Below, piece after piece: positions 55,286 through 64,000 of a stretch of DNA of 64,000 bases. The position numbers were made by a program, and so were the translations under genes. The stretch lies in the NCBI RefSeq assembly GCF_007993755.1, contig NZ_CP042467.1, forward strand, positions 310,001-374,000, written 5' to 3'. Numbering within the stretch: position 1 is the first letter of the stretch; the number at the start of each line of letters is the position of its first letter. Source of the stretch: Microvenator marinus (GTDB lineage: Bacteria > Myxococcota_A > Bradymonadia > Bradymonadales > Bradymonadaceae). Under the pieces are notes generated by a model. That model was not told the DNA's origin and did no database searches. It was given only the letters and a program-made list of their open reading frames with translations.

Positions 55286-56734
55286 ATGAAACAACTCGCA
55301 ACAATCGGAGCAGTCGTCGCAATGTTACTCATTGCGGCATTGGTAATGGGTAAGGAGGAAAAGGTCTCGGTTGAACCTGACCCTGTGCCGGTAACTAAGG
55401 TGGCCACGCCAGTAGATTTACCGACGGTGCCCACCACAAATGCTGACCTTAATGGGACATTGAGCCTCAAGGCCCGCCTCTCGAACGGTTATGTAATGGC
55501 TGGGCAATCCAAAGAGATCTACGCCACCTTCGATACCAGCGCGATTGACTACAAGGGCGCAAAACGGCCTGCTCTCAACGTTGCTCTCGTCGTGGACAGG
55601 TCGGGAAGTATGTCCGGCGAGAAGTTCGACCAAGTCAAAGAGGCTGCGTTGCGAATGGTGGATAAACTGGAGGAAGGCGACCGCATCGCCCTTGTGAGCT
55701 ACGGGACGGATGTGAGCGTCGACTTTCCCTCCGCTGAGATCAATGAAACAAATCGAATCAGATTGCGTTCAGCCATTCAGCGTATGGCTGAAGGTGGTGG
55801 GACAAACCTCTCGGGTGGGTTCCAGTCGGGATACTCTGAGGTTTCGCGATGGAAAAATCCAGACTTCGTCAATCGCGTAATCTTAATGTCGGATGGACAT
55901 GCGAACGTCGGTATGACGTCGGGATCAGCGCTGACACGTCTGACACGCACATCCTTGGAGAACGAGATTTCAGTCACGACGGTAGGCGTTGGATTGGACT
56001 ATAACGAAGATCTGATGACCGAAATGGCAAATACTGGAGCGGGCAACTACTACTTCATCGACGATGCGAAACGAATCGTTTCGATTTTCGAAGAAGAGTT
56101 GAAGGGATTGGCGTCGACGGTGGCGCGTGACGCCGCACTATTGATTACGTTGGCGCCTGGTGTTGAGAGCGCGGGAGTGTTCGGGCTCAACTTCAAGGAA
56201 GAGGGCGGGAAAGTGATCGTTCCTTTAGCTGAGTTTAGGTCGGCCGAGACGAAGAGCCTTTTGATGAAACTCCGAGTTTCGGAGCTGCTTCCCCAGGGAA
56301 CCTCTCCGGTACTTGATGTCGCGCTGAGCTACCAGGATGTGATTCATGACAAGCCAGTAAGCGGTCTCTTGGAACTCAAAGTCGCAACGACTACGGACGC
56401 TGCCAAGGCTGCCGAAGTGGTGGATCCCTCAGTGGTCGCGCGCGTGCAACAGATTGAGATTGCGAACTCAATGCAAGAGGCCATGGAGCTCTACGGCTCT
56501 GGTAAAGCAGAAGAAGCCAAAGACAGAATTGAACGAACACAGCGTTCGGTGCGGGTCACACGAAAGAAGGTCGCGCTTCCAAACGATGCTCAATACGAAA
56601 AGGCTGATCAAGATCTGGAAGCCCTGAAGGCTACGATAGATAATGTGCCTGCATCTTCTGCGGAAGGTCGCACCACCATCAAGAAGGCCAAAGCGCGTGG
56701 AAACTCCATCAACCGTAGTGTCGACCTCTTCTAA
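55286..56734 (+). CDS. VWA-domain secreted or membrane-anchored protein
   Basis: About 482 residues with an N-terminal hydrophobic segment (TIGAVVAMLLIAALVMG). The VWA domain at residues about 95-270 carries the MIDAS metal motif VVDRSGSMSGEKFDQ and later VILMSDGHANVG. C-terminal region helical (QEAMELYGSGKAEEAKDRI). Similar proteins bind ligands or partner with MoxR-like ATPases; none is adjacent. AAGGAG 8 bases before ATG 55286; a GTG at 55259 is also in frame. Confidence 0.87.
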   Translation: MKQLATIGAVVAMLLIAALVMGKEEKVSVEPDPVPVTKVATPVDLPTVPTTNADLNGTLSLKARLSNGYVMAGQSKEIYATFDTSAIDYKGAKRPALNVALVVDRSGSMSGEKFDQVKEAALRMVDKLEEGDRIALVSYGTDVSVDFPSAEINETNRIRLRSAIQRMAEGGGTNLSGGFQSGYSEVSRWKNPDFVNRVILMSDGHANVGMTSGSALTRLTRTSLENEISVTTVGVGLDYNEDLMTEMANTGAGNYYFIDDAKRIVSIFEEELKGLASTVARDAALLITLAPGVESAGVFGLNFKEEGGKVIVPLAEFRSAETKSLLMKLRVSELLPQGTSPVLDVALSYQDVIHDKPVSGLLELKVATTTDAAKAAEVVDPSVVARVQQIEIANSMQEAMELYGSGKAEEAKDRIERTQRSVRVTRKKVALPNDAQYEKADQDLEALKATIDNVPASSAEGRTTIKKAKARGNSINRSVDLF

Positions 56735-56767
56735 TTGCCCAAGTTTGCGCTCGAAAGGAGTCACGTC

Positions 56768-57994
56768 ATGTCTGTGCGAATATCCCTCGAAAATTCAAGA
56801 TACTATCAGCGAGATGTGGTGCACTTCTTCGGAGGAGGCGCGATTGCCGGTGTCGTAGCATTTCTTCTCCACCTCGTGGCAGGTGCACCCGTCTCGAGCC
56901 TTCTCGCCCTTTCGTTTGGGTCTACCCTGGGTTTGATGTCGAATCTCATGGATTCTCGGGAAGGGACGCCGATGCTCCGGCTCGTACTCAGTGTTTTGGC
57001 CGGCGTCGTGATGATGGTGACCTGGAACGTTGAGCCGATGCTATCGGCGGCACTGGGTGGTGCTTTTCTCTCCGTGGCCTTCACGCTTGGGGAAGGGACC
57101 CGGTTTGAAAAACTTGGTTGGGCAGCGCTCTTCTCACTGGCCATGGCGGGCGGAATCTGGGTTTCAACGAGTGTTGGCTTCTACATGTTCTCAAGTTCAG
57201 AGTTTGCCTTTTCATTGGCTAGCGGTGCGATCTGGGGGCTATTTCTCTCGTTCGCAGCGGGGCTTCGACGGCTGCGTTTTGATCGCGACGAGCTTTGGAG
57301 CAAGTTGAATGAAGCTGAGAAGGAACTTCGCGGCGAGGAGGCTCAGGATATTCGTCAGGGTAGGGCGCTATATGAGGCGATTCAGCGGGAACTCGAACGC
57401 ACCAAGGAAGACGACCTTAAGGCGCGGGCTCGAGCCATCACGCGTGAGACGACGGAAGCCCTGGTTGCCTTTGCAAGACGAGCTGAGGAACTTCAGAATG
57501 CTTTAGAAGTTACGCGCTCAAGACAACTTGAGGAACGTGCGAAGGTGCTTCGTGCCGAGCTCACAGCCATCAAGGACCAGCACCTCGCGCGCGAAATTGA
57601 TGCGACGCTTCGTGAAGTGACCGAACAGATTCAGGTGAGCAAAAAGCTCGAGGTAGCCAGACGACGCATCGAAGCGAAAAAGCAACGTTGCTTCACCGCG
57701 CTTGAGCGGCTGCACGTTTCCCTTTTGCAAGGGGGGCACGGGGCTGCAGATAGCGCCCTGGCCGAATCCGTGTCGAATCTAGAGCGACTCACTGATGAAG
57801 TGGAATGGCGCAATCTCTCGGTTGATGAGCTCGTTGGCGATGAAGTCGACGCTTCCGCTGGTGCGGAAGTGATCCTTGACACGGAACCAGCCAGATCGGA
57901 GTGTTCCGACTCGGAAGAAGTCGAGCTCTCGGATGGTACAGATGGTTCAGTCCAAGAAGAAGCCAGCGAACACTCTGCGCATCGAGCTTCATAG
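56768..57994 (+). CDS. Membrane protein with long cytoplasmic coiled coil
   Basis: The 408-residue protein has five or six hydrophobic helices in the first 165 residues (FFGGGAIAGVVAFLLHLVAG; VLAGVVMMVTWNV; SLAMAGGIWVSTSVGFYMF). A charged coiled coil of about 170 residues follows (LNEAEKELRGEEAQDIRQG onward) and then an acidic tail. Family not recognised. AAGGAG precedes ATG 56768. The tail overlaps the start of the PHP gene by about 50 bases. Confidence 0.68.
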   Translation: MSVRISLENSRYYQRDVVHFFGGGAIAGVVAFLLHLVAGAPVSSLLALSFGSTLGLMSNLMDSREGTPMLRLVLSVLAGVVMMVTWNVEPMLSAALGGAFLSVAFTLGEGTRFEKLGWAALFSLAMAGGIWVSTSVGFYMFSSSEFAFSLASGAIWGLFLSFAAGLRRLRFDRDELWSKLNEAEKELRGEEAQDIRQGRALYEAIQRELERTKEDDLKARARAITRETTEALVAFARRAEELQNALEVTRSRQLEERAKVLRAELTAIKDQHLAREIDATLREVTEQIQVSKKLEVARRRIEAKKQRCFTALERLHVSLLQGGHGAADSALAESVSNLERLTDEVEWRNLSVDELVGDEVDASAGAEVILDTEPARSECSDSEEVELSDGTDGSVQEEASEHSAHRAS

Positions 57995-58784
57995 CCACTC
58001 TACACAGAGTGATGGCCTCCATACTCCCTCACAATTGGCTCAGAAGATGCGGGAATCTGGTGTTGTTGGGTGGGCACTGACCGACCATGACACAACGTCT
58101 GGATGTGCCGAAGCCCAGAAGGCCTCTCAAGAGCTTGGGCTCGTTTTCATACCTGGGATTGAGATTTCGGCCCAAGAAGGCCGAACCATTCATATCCTCG
58201 GGCTCGGCGTGGACCCGAACCTGCTCACGGATTATGGGGTTGCGAGGCGTCAAGACCGCGTTCGACGTATGGAGTTGATGGCGGAGCGTGCCGTAGAACT
58301 TGGCTTGCTTGAAGAAGGTGTTCAGGGAGGCCTTTTGAAGCACGAAAGCCCCGGACGACCCCACTTGGCACGGGCTCTCGTGGACGCAGGGGTTGTCTCG
58401 TCAGTTGCGGAAGCTTTCGAGCAATATCTGAAACCAGGTGGGAAACTCTACATCGAATCCCCATGGCCAAGCGTGAGTAGCGCGATATCCACGATAAAGT
58501 CAGCCAACGGCGTCTCGGTTCTGGCCCATCCAGGTAAAGACCGTGTAGAAGAAGGCGAACTTGCGAAATGGGTGGAGCAGGGGTTGGATGGCGTCGAAGT
58601 GATGCACCCATCCCACACGGAAAGTGAAATTGCGCGATATCGACGAATGGCGGACCTTTTGGGAATTCTCAAGAGCGCGAGCACGGACTACCATGGCACA
58701 CCCAAAGGTGACTCAAGGCCGGGACTGGATTTTCCGGTTTCGATGTGGACACCGCTCGCCGAGCGACTCGGCGTCGTGTTTTGA
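57942..58784 (+). CDS. PHP-domain phosphoesterase (RNase AM/YciV-like)
   Basis: About 280 residues with the intact PHP metal site: ELHSHSTQSDG, LTDHDTTSGC, IPGIEISAQ and VLAHPGK. The nearest known group is the 5'-3' exonuclease or nucleoside-bisphosphate phosphatase YciV/RNase AM. It contrasts with the degenerate PHP protein at 17082. ATG 57942 or 57933 are equally plausible starts; the frame is open further upstream inside the previous gene. Confidence 0.87.
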   Translation: MVQSKKKPANTLRIELHSHSTQSDGLHTPSQLAQKMRESGVVGWALTDHDTTSGCAEAQKASQELGLVFIPGIEISAQEGRTIHILGLGVDPNLLTDYGVARRQDRVRRMELMAERAVELGLLEEGVQGGLLKHESPGRPHLARALVDAGVVSSVAEAFEQYLKPGGKLYIESPWPSVSSAISTIKSANGVSVLAHPGKDRVEEGELAKWVEQGLDGVEVMHPSHTESEIARYRRMADLLGILKSASTDYHGTPKGDSRPGLDFPVSMWTPLAERLGVVF

Positions 58785-58808
58785 TGGGACGAATGTGAAG
58801 GAGAACAC

Positions 58809-59705
58809 ATGAGTGAAAGTACGAAGGGCAAAGGCATCGTGTCAGTTCTATTGGTGTTTGGGGCGATGTTCCTGATGTTCTTTCTCTTCTCAGCGACGAT
58901 TCTGGTCGCCTCGGGAGACGGGATGGATTTCTCCGATGCAAATATCGGCGTCGTGGAAATCAACGGTCCCATCATGGAGAGTAAGGATGTGGTCGCTCGC
59001 CTTCAGAAATTGGCCAAAGATGAGACCATCAAAGGTATTGTGGTTCGTGTGGATTCGCCGGGTGGTGCTGTGGCCCCGAGCCAAGAGATGTACCAGGCTG
59101 TAAAGCGTGCTTCTGAGAAGAAGCCTCTGGCCGTGTCAATGGGTAGCACTGCCGCGAGCGGTGGCTATTACCTGGCGCTAGGCGCAACCAAGATTTTTGC
59201 TAATTCTGGCAGCGTGACGGGCTCTATCGGAGTGATTACACAATTGTTCAACGTCTCCAAATTGGTTGAGAAGGTCGATGTTGAGATTCATACGGTAAAG
59301 ACCGGCGAATACAAGGATTCGGGCTCACCTTTCCGTGAGTTCGATGACACGGATGAAGCGTATTTTCGACAACTCATCGACGACATCTACGACCAGTTCA
59401 TCACCGATGTCGCTGAAGCGCGCAAATTGGACAAAGAGAAGGTTAGAGAAGTAGCGGATGGGCGCGTGTTTACTGGACGGCAAGCCAAGGAACTCAAGCT
59501 CGTCGACGAGCTCGGAACCTTCGATGACGCCGTGAATTGGGTGGCGAAGGAAGCGAAGATAGAAGGTGAGCCAAAGTTGGCATATCCGGTGATAGAGACC
59601 TCATTCTTGGCAGAATTGCTCAAAGACGGTGTCAAAGGCGCCGTGAGCGAAGCCAAGATTCAGTCGACACCAGTGATTGAATATCGGTACGTGGGGCCGT
59701 TTTGA
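58809..59705 (+). CDS. sppA: Signal peptide peptidase SppA (S49, short form)
   Basis: The 298-residue membrane-anchored serine protease has an N-terminal helix (VSVLLVFGAMFLMFFLFSATI), the region VRVDSPGGAVAPSQE, the catalytic Ser in STAASGGYYLALGA and the catalytic Lys in TGEYKDSGSPFR. It digests cleaved signal peptides and other membrane peptides. AAGGAG precedes the ATG. Its stop overlaps the TTG of the TolC-like gene (TTGA). Confidence 0.95.
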   Translation: MSESTKGKGIVSVLLVFGAMFLMFFLFSATILVASGDGMDFSDANIGVVEINGPIMESKDVVARLQKLAKDETIKGIVVRVDSPGGAVAPSQEMYQAVKRASEKKPLAVSMGSTAASGGYYLALGATKIFANSGSVTGSIGVITQLFNVSKLVEKVDVEIHTVKTGEYKDSGSPFREFDDTDEAYFRQLIDDIYDQFITDVAEARKLDKEKVREVADGRVFTGRQAKELKLVDELGTFDDAVNWVAKEAKIEGEPKLAYPVIETSFLAELLKDGVKGAVSEAKIQSTPVIEYRYVGPF

Positions 59706-61087
59706 ATAGATTTGTTCTCTTGTTATTGCTCGTTGGCTTTGCTTCTGACGGATTTGCTGAGACGTTGACCTTAGAATCGGCGGTCGAGCGAGCCGTGTCC
59801 AACCCCGCTCTGGTCAAGGAGTTCGAGGCGCGGTCAAAGAAAGCACGTGCTCAACAATATAGGGCGGATTACGCGTGGACTCCGAAGGTTCAGACCAGCT
59901 TTATCTTGGCACCAGTGCCGGGCGAAGCTGAGTTGGACCAATTCTCAAGCAATATAGACCAATTCTTGGATTTTAACTTCGGCCCGTACCTTCGAAACGA
60001 CACTCGGGTGCTGATGCCTGTCTATACCTTCGGGAAGCTCTCGACCGCTCAAGAATTGGCAGAGTTGGGGGTGGACGTAGCGGCGCTCCAGAAGGAAGAA
60101 GCGCTGAGGGACATGGAGTTTCAGGTCAAGCGAGCTTATCGCTCTTATCAGCTAGCTCAAGCCTTTCAGGCACTCCTCGACGAAGGCGCAGAGTTGATAA
60201 AGCCCAAACTCGCCGAGATGGAAGAGGCTCGGGACTTCGGGGAAGGAGATTTCAGCACGGAAGACTTGCGAAAGCTCCAGATTTTCGACGCTGAGTTCGA
60301 CGCGAGAGGACTCGACAATCAAAAGCTCTCCTCGATTTCTTCGGCGGGCCTTGTGTACTTGACGCAACTAGAGGGCGAACCGTTGGTTGCAGCACTTCCT
60401 ACCGAATCGCCTTCAGAAGTTTTGACCATGAAAGAGGCCGAGGAGTTAGCCTTTGCGCACCGACCCGATCTCAAGATGTTGGCGCGTGGCGTGGCAGCGC
60501 GAGAACTGCTGCGCCAGAAGGCAGTCAACGATTTCTATCCCAATATTTTCGTGGCCGCGCGGTTCGGTTTCGGCGTGTCGACGGAGAACCTCGCGCTGCA
60601 AGAGGTTTGCCGACGGCCAACGCCGTCTTCTGAGTGTGTAGATACCGCGGATCTCTTTGCCAAACCTTATTCAAACCCTTTGAGCTTCTTGACAGTGGAT
60701 ATCGCTCTTGGATTGGAATGGACTTTTGATTTTGTCCAGCTCGATGGCAAGTTGGACGAGGCAGATGCAGACCTCGCGGACATTCAGGCGAAACAAGAAA
60801 GGGCTATCGGTGCGATACGTCTGGAGGTTCAGAAGCTCTGGACGGACTTGGCGACGGCGCGGGAAAAGGTTCTTGTTCAAGACCGACGGCTAGAAGCAGC
60901 ACGGCGCTGGCGAGACCAATTTGGGCTCTCAGTGCAAACGGCAGGCGCGGATATCTCTAAGGGTATCGATCCCCTGAAGGCTTATTTCGAAGCACAAGTC
61001 GCTTGGTATCAAGCACACTACGAGTACCTCATTGCTGAAGCTGCCCTGGCAAAGGGCTTGGGCCTGAGCGAATTGCCGAATGAATAA
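59702..61087 (+). CDS. TolC-family outer-membrane efflux protein
   Basis: The 461-residue protein has a signal peptide (FVLLLLLVGFASDGFA) and two OEP halves of long helices (LTLESAVERAVSNPALV; later TMKEAEELAFAHRPDL). A periplasm-to-outer-membrane channel for export; no inner-membrane pump is adjacent. TTG start overlapping the sppA stop, giving a clean signal peptide. Followed by an MlaC-like gene, so lipid or solvent export is a reasonable guess. Confidence 0.9.
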   Translation: MNRFVLLLLLVGFASDGFAETLTLESAVERAVSNPALVKEFEARSKKARAQQYRADYAWTPKVQTSFILAPVPGEAELDQFSSNIDQFLDFNFGPYLRNDTRVLMPVYTFGKLSTAQELAELGVDVAALQKEEALRDMEFQVKRAYRSYQLAQAFQALLDEGAELIKPKLAEMEEARDFGEGDFSTEDLRKLQIFDAEFDARGLDNQKLSSISSAGLVYLTQLEGEPLVAALPTESPSEVLTMKEAEELAFAHRPDLKMLARGVAARELLRQKAVNDFYPNIFVAARFGFGVSTENLALQEVCRRPTPSSECVDTADLFAKPYSNPLSFLTVDIALGLEWTFDFVQLDGKLDEADADLADIQAKQERAIGAIRLEVQKLWTDLATAREKVLVQDRRLEAARRWRDQFGLSVQTAGADISKGIDPLKAYFEAQVAWYQAHYEYLIAEAALAKGLGLSELPNE

Positions 61088-61138
61088 TGAGCTGGGGCAC
61101 TCGTCTACCAAAACGAGGCTCTACTTGGGAGTTATAGG

Positions 61139-61735
61139 ATGATGAAGAATTTTGTTAGCACAATCGCTTTGGGAACAGCACTACTGGTTGGTTCGGTCGC
61201 ATGGGCCGGACCTGCGACTGAGTATGTTCAATCAAAAACCAATCAGATTACAAAGCTCGTGGCGGAAAAGCCGACCAAGAAGCGTGACGAAAAGCTACGA
61301 GAAGTTATTAACGAGACCCTGGATTTTCGAGAACTGGCTTCGCGTTCCTTGGGCAAGCACTGGGAAGAGCGGACACCTGAAGAGCAGGCTGAATTCCTAG
61401 ACCTTTTGCAAGAACTCTTGCGCTCCAATTACGAAGTCCGTCTCGGCGGAAAGTCGTTCAAATCTTCAGAGTATGAGATCTCTTACGAAGACGAGAAAGT
61501 CAGAGGGGACCGTGCAATCGTCAAGAGTCTCGTGAAGTATAAAGAAGAGAGTCGCCCCATTGACTACCGTTTGCTTCAACGCGACAAGAGTTGGGTCATC
61601 TACGATGTGGTCATTGACGATATTAGTCTTGAAGAGACGTATCGCGAGTCCTACGTCGAGATCATCGAGACGGATGGATGGGCGGAACTTATCAAACTCA
61701 TGAAAGAAAAAGTTAAAGAGATTAAGAAGGGTTAG
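61139..61735 (+). CDS. mlaC: MlaC/Ttg2D-type phospholipid-binding protein
   Basis: The 198-residue periplasmic protein has a signal peptide (FVSTIALGTALLVGSVAWA) and the MlaC pattern FRELASRSLGKHWEERTPEEQAEFLDLLQELLRSNY then VKYKEESRPIDYRLLQRDKSWVIYDVVIDDISLEETYRES. It shuttles phospholipid between membranes. No MlaD or MlaE is in the window, but a double MlaF-like ATPase lies at 35257. Its stop overlaps the convergent FHA gene stop (TTAG). Confidence 0.92.
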   Translation: MMKNFVSTIALGTALLVGSVAWAGPATEYVQSKTNQITKLVAEKPTKKRDEKLREVINETLDFRELASRSLGKHWEERTPEEQAEFLDLLQELLRSNYEVRLGGKSFKSSEYEISYEDEKVRGDRAIVKSLVKYKEESRPIDYRLLQRDKSWVIYDVVIDDISLEETYRESYVEIIETDGWAELIKLMKEKVKEIKKG

Positions 61736-63030
61736 AACTTAACCTTTTTATCTTTAAGCTTCTTTTCAATCTCAGCCACCAGCTCTTCGGTCTTCTCGTC
61801 TCCAGGCTCATACTCAAGAGCGCTGAGAGCCTTCTGGCGAGCTTCCAACCAATCTTCCTTGTCACGGCTCCGAGAAAGCCTCACGGCCTCATTAGAGAGC
61901 TTATAGGCGAGTGTAGAGTTGATATGAGTGAGGGTAGGCTGGGCACGCTCGAAAGCATGGGTATCTTTTTCGATCCGCATCAGTGCATCTCGGGCCTCTG
62001 AGTGTTGCCCCTTTTCCAAAAGCCTCTCTCCATCTTCCAAGAGATTTGCAGCGATGACTTCCTTGGCTACGGTGTCCTTAAGCTTCAAAGCTTCAGGATG
62101 GTCGGGCACGAGCGCCAAGAGGTCATCCACACTCACCTGTGCAGCCTGAAAGTCGCGTTGCGCGATGTGTTTCTCGGCGGAGGTGAGAAGAGTTTGGGCG
62201 CGCTGGTCGATCGTGTCTTCTGCGGCGACATTCTCGACCGCGGGGTCTTTGTCTTTCAGCGAGAAGAATCCGAACACCAAGACTGCGCCAACCGTGATTC
62301 CGAGCAGGAGTAAAACGCCGAGTCCCAGAGTGACGAAAAACTTACTGGAGCCGGGGCGCGAAGCGTAGTCGGCAGGGTTGACTTGAGTCGAACCGGTGAC
62401 GAAGACAAACTCGATATTCCCAAAGTGGATGCGGTCGCCTGGGTTAACCGGCGTGGGTTGCTTAATGAGCTTCCCGTTGACTCGAGTGCCGTTTGAGCTG
62501 CCGAGGTCCTCAACGATATGGCTCTCCCCCTGACGCACGACCTTTGCGTGCATTCGAGAAATCGACGCGTCGGAGAGAAGAATGAAGTTCTCGTCAGTTC
62601 GCCCGATTGTGTTCTCGACTTCACTTAATCCGAACTCTTCCCCGGCGAAGGAATCGTTGATGCGCACGATCTTGTGATGACCATCCGAGTCTTGGATGAA
62701 GAGCGTTTGCAGCATGTTGGCACGGTTGCTCTCCTGCCTTTTGAATTCGAGATAGAGGTAGAAGTCTCCAATCTTGATTTGCGACGCGCTACCCAAATCA
62801 CGTTGTTTCAGAACCCTTTGGCCATCCACAATGACGCCGTTTGAACTGCCCATGTCTTCAACAAAGCAACGTCCGTTGTCCACGAAGATCCGAGCGTGCT
62901 GTCGGCTTACAGCCGTGGACGGGATCACGATATCGCAGCTCTCGTGTCGACCGACGATGTAGGAGCCGTGGTCAAACGTGAATCTGTGCGCAATCTGCCC
63001 GTTGGCATCTTCGATGGTAAGGGTGAACAT
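61732..63030 (-). CDS. Double FHA-domain membrane protein with TPR-like C-terminus
   Basis: The 432-residue protein has two FHA domains (first: YIVGRHESCDIVIPSTAVSR with SSNGVIVDG; second: TIGRTDENFILLSDASISR with SSNGTRVNG) that bind phosphothreonine. A transmembrane helix follows (FFVTLGLGVLLLLGITVGAV, residues about 235-255), then helical repeats. It sits 3 bases after a CpaF ATPase gene on the same strand, a common pairing in Myxococcota secretion systems, suggesting phospho-regulation of a Tad or type II-like machine. Confidence 0.9.
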   Translation of the reverse strand: MFTLTIEDANGQIAHRFTFDHGSYIVGRHESCDIVIPSTAVSRQHARIFVDNGRCFVEDMGSSNGVIVDGQRVLKQRDLGSASQIKIGDFYLYLEFKRQESNRANMLQTLFIQDSDGHHKIVRINDSFAGEEFGLSEVENTIGRTDENFILLSDASISRMHAKVVRQGESHIVEDLGSSNGTRVNGKLIKQPTPVNPGDRIHFGNIEFVFVTGSTQVNPADYASRPGSSKFFVTLGLGVLLLLGITVGAVLVFGFFSLKDKDPAVENVAAEDTIDQRAQTLLTSAEKHIAQRDFQAAQVSVDDLLALVPDHPEALKLKDTVAKEVIAANLLEDGERLLEKGQHSEARDALMRIEKDTHAFERAQPTLTHINSTLAYKLSNEAVRLSRSRDKEDWLEARQKALSALEYEPGDEKTEELVAEIEKKLKDKKVKF

Positions 63031-63033
63031 AGA

Positions 63034-64000
63034 TTATTCTCGGAAAATGCCGAAATCGACATCTACGCCAGAGTGCCTCAGGTCTTCGTAAAAGAGGGGG
63101 ACGTATCCAGTCGGGTGGAATTGTCCGTCTTGGCCTTCGACCCGGAAATAGAAGATGTCGTTGAGTCGGAACGCGTCGAGATCGACACCTTGGACCTCTG
63201 AGATCTGCTGAACCCTGAAACCCTGGTGCTTTACTCGACTCACGATGACCACGAGGTTGACCGCACGTGCGATCTGTTCACGAATGCCGCGCGGGCTTAA
63301 GTCCTGGCTCCCAAGAATACAAAGGCTTTCCAGACGTCCCATGACGTCGGCGGAACTGGTCCCGTGCATGGCGAGCATACTTCCTTCGGTCCCGCACGAT
63401 GCGGAAGTAACCCAGTCGTAGGCTTCGGGGCCACGGCATTCATCGAGCACAACTCTTTGTGGGTGCATGGAAAGTGCAGAACGAATGAGGAAGCGCGAAT
63501 CGTAGCCGAGAGCCGGATTTGCCTCGAGCCGCACTGCGTGGGCCGGCGCCATCATTTGAGAGTGATCTTCGATACACACGATTCGATGCGAACCGGGGAT
63601 CTCTTGCGCCAAGGCACCGAGCAAGGTGGACTTACCTGCACTCGTGGGCCCCCCAATCACGATAGAACGCCCGGCTTTGACAGCGCTAACCAGGAATTCC
63701 GCCATCGAGGCTGAGAGCACGTTTTGTTGAACCAACTCATCGAGCGATTGGTGGCGCAAGTTGGGTTTTCGAATCGTGATGACCGGTCCATCCACAGAGA
63801 GTGGCGGCATCATGATATGCACGCGGGTGCCATCACTGAATCGGACCTCGTCGGTCAATACGTCTACTTCTCGTGGGCCGAGCAAACGGTAGGCCACAAG
63901 ATGAAGAAGTTGCGGGTGGCTGAATGCACGTGCGGCTTGGACCAACTCCCCATCCCGACGGATATTCACGCGGTCAAATCGATTCACGTAGATATCTTGA
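63034..64000 (-). CDS. CpaF/TadA-type secretion ATPase (N-terminus beyond window)
   Basis: At least 322 residues read from the minus strand; the frame is open through base 64000 (QDIYV...), so the start lies outside. It has Walker A GGPTSAGKSTLLGAL, Asp box SHRIVCIEDHSQM, Walker B-like RVVLDECRGPEAYDW and His box MHGTSSADVMGRLE, as in CpaF ATPases that power Tad pili or related secretion. The next gene is an FHA protein, three bases away. No pilin or TadB/C is in the window. Confidence 0.92.
   Translation of the reverse strand, partial: QDIYVNRFDRVNIRRDGELVQAARAFSHPQLLHLVAYRLLGPREVDVLTDEVRFSDGTRVHIMMPPLSVDGPVITIRKPNLRHQSLDELVQQNVLSASMAEFLVSAVKAGRSIVIGGPTSAGKSTLLGALAQEIPGSHRIVCIEDHSQMMAPAHAVRLEANPALGYDSRFLIRSALSMHPQRVVLDECRGPEAYDWVTSASCGTEGSMLAMHGTSSADVMGRLESLCILGSQDLSPRGIREQIARAVNLVVIVSRVKHQGFRVQQISEVQGVDLDAFRLNDIFYFRVEGQDGQFHPTGYVPLFYEDLRHSGVDVDFGIFRE

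Noticed and set aside
54356-55294. Longer start at 55294 for the SurA-like gene
   Set aside because: The extra 50 residues are not a signal peptide, while ATG 55144 begins a clean lipoprotein signal ending LLGC.

Overview
This window is ordinary, densely packed chromosome from a Gram-negative bacterium. It carries outer-membrane functions (TolC-type channel, MlaC, lipoprotein maturation by Lgt, MscS, penicillin-insensitive murein endopeptidases). Three large secreted cysteine-rich repeat lipoproteins, DUF507, an FHA/CpaF pair and microcompartment shell proteins resembling what I remember of the Haliangium ochraceum set all point to Myxococcota, perhaps a Bradymonadales-like lineage. That placement is inference from gene content; I could run no search. 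I see no insertion sequence, prophage, CRISPR array, rRNA, integrase or replication origin. No gene-free stretch exceeds 300 bases; the longest is 15927-16188.

Layout. 1-7675: a partial gene, a ConA-like lipoprotein, a membrane-anchored unknown, a catalytically dead JAMM-like protein, enolase, a Cys-rich lipoprotein with an NNPDP linker, a lytic transglycosylase coupled to pgsA, and DUF507. 7679-18324: an M74 endopeptidase, a PDZ/membrane/AAA+ protein, a TetR regulator, a beta-propeller lipoprotein, a PfkB sugar kinase, a degenerate PHP protein and FxsA. 18386-27599: a Cys-rich lipoprotein, serS, a tandem pair of metzincin-like lipoproteins, rpsO-pnp and a small anchored protein. 27715-36837: a Lys-tailed secreted protein, a TIM-barrel-like lipoprotein, a thioredoxin-DsbD fusion, FmdB, dnaK, tRNA-Gly(GCC) with a near-consensus promoter, a cysteine-less thioredoxin and a double MlaF-like ATPase. 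36834-48968: Rieske protein, MazG, AlkD/AlkC-like repair protein, lgt, a second large Cys-rich lipoprotein, a SPOR protein, CoA transferase-nadK, SCP2, a LysM-M74 endopeptidase, an SRPBCC protein and an MscS channel. 49122-64000: two related small secreted proteins, a matrixin-like protease, the microcompartment operon, a SurA-like lipoprotein, a VWA protein, a coiled-coil membrane protein, PHP phosphoesterase, SppA, TolC-like protein, MlaC, an FHA protein and a CpaF-type ATPase cut by the window end.

The most interesting system is the five-gene bacterial microcompartment operon at 51096-54389. In order it encodes a double-stacking-type BMC-T, a BMC-H hexamer, a BMC-P pentamer, a CoA-acylating aldehyde dehydrogenase with an amphipathic N-terminal encapsulation helix, and a second BMC-T. 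This looks like a complete shell around one cargo enzyme, with no recognisable aldehyde-generating signature enzyme, alcohol dehydrogenase or phosphotransacylase beside it. Its substrate is unknown.

Other recurrent themes are enzyme folds that have lost catalytic residues (JAMM, PHP, thioredoxin, one metzincin, one ABC site), envelope and peptidoglycan remodelling, and very tight gene packing. Four convergent pairs share their stop codons in a 4-base overlap, and several same-strand genes are coupled by ATGA, GTGA or TTGA overlaps, often with TTG or GTG starts.
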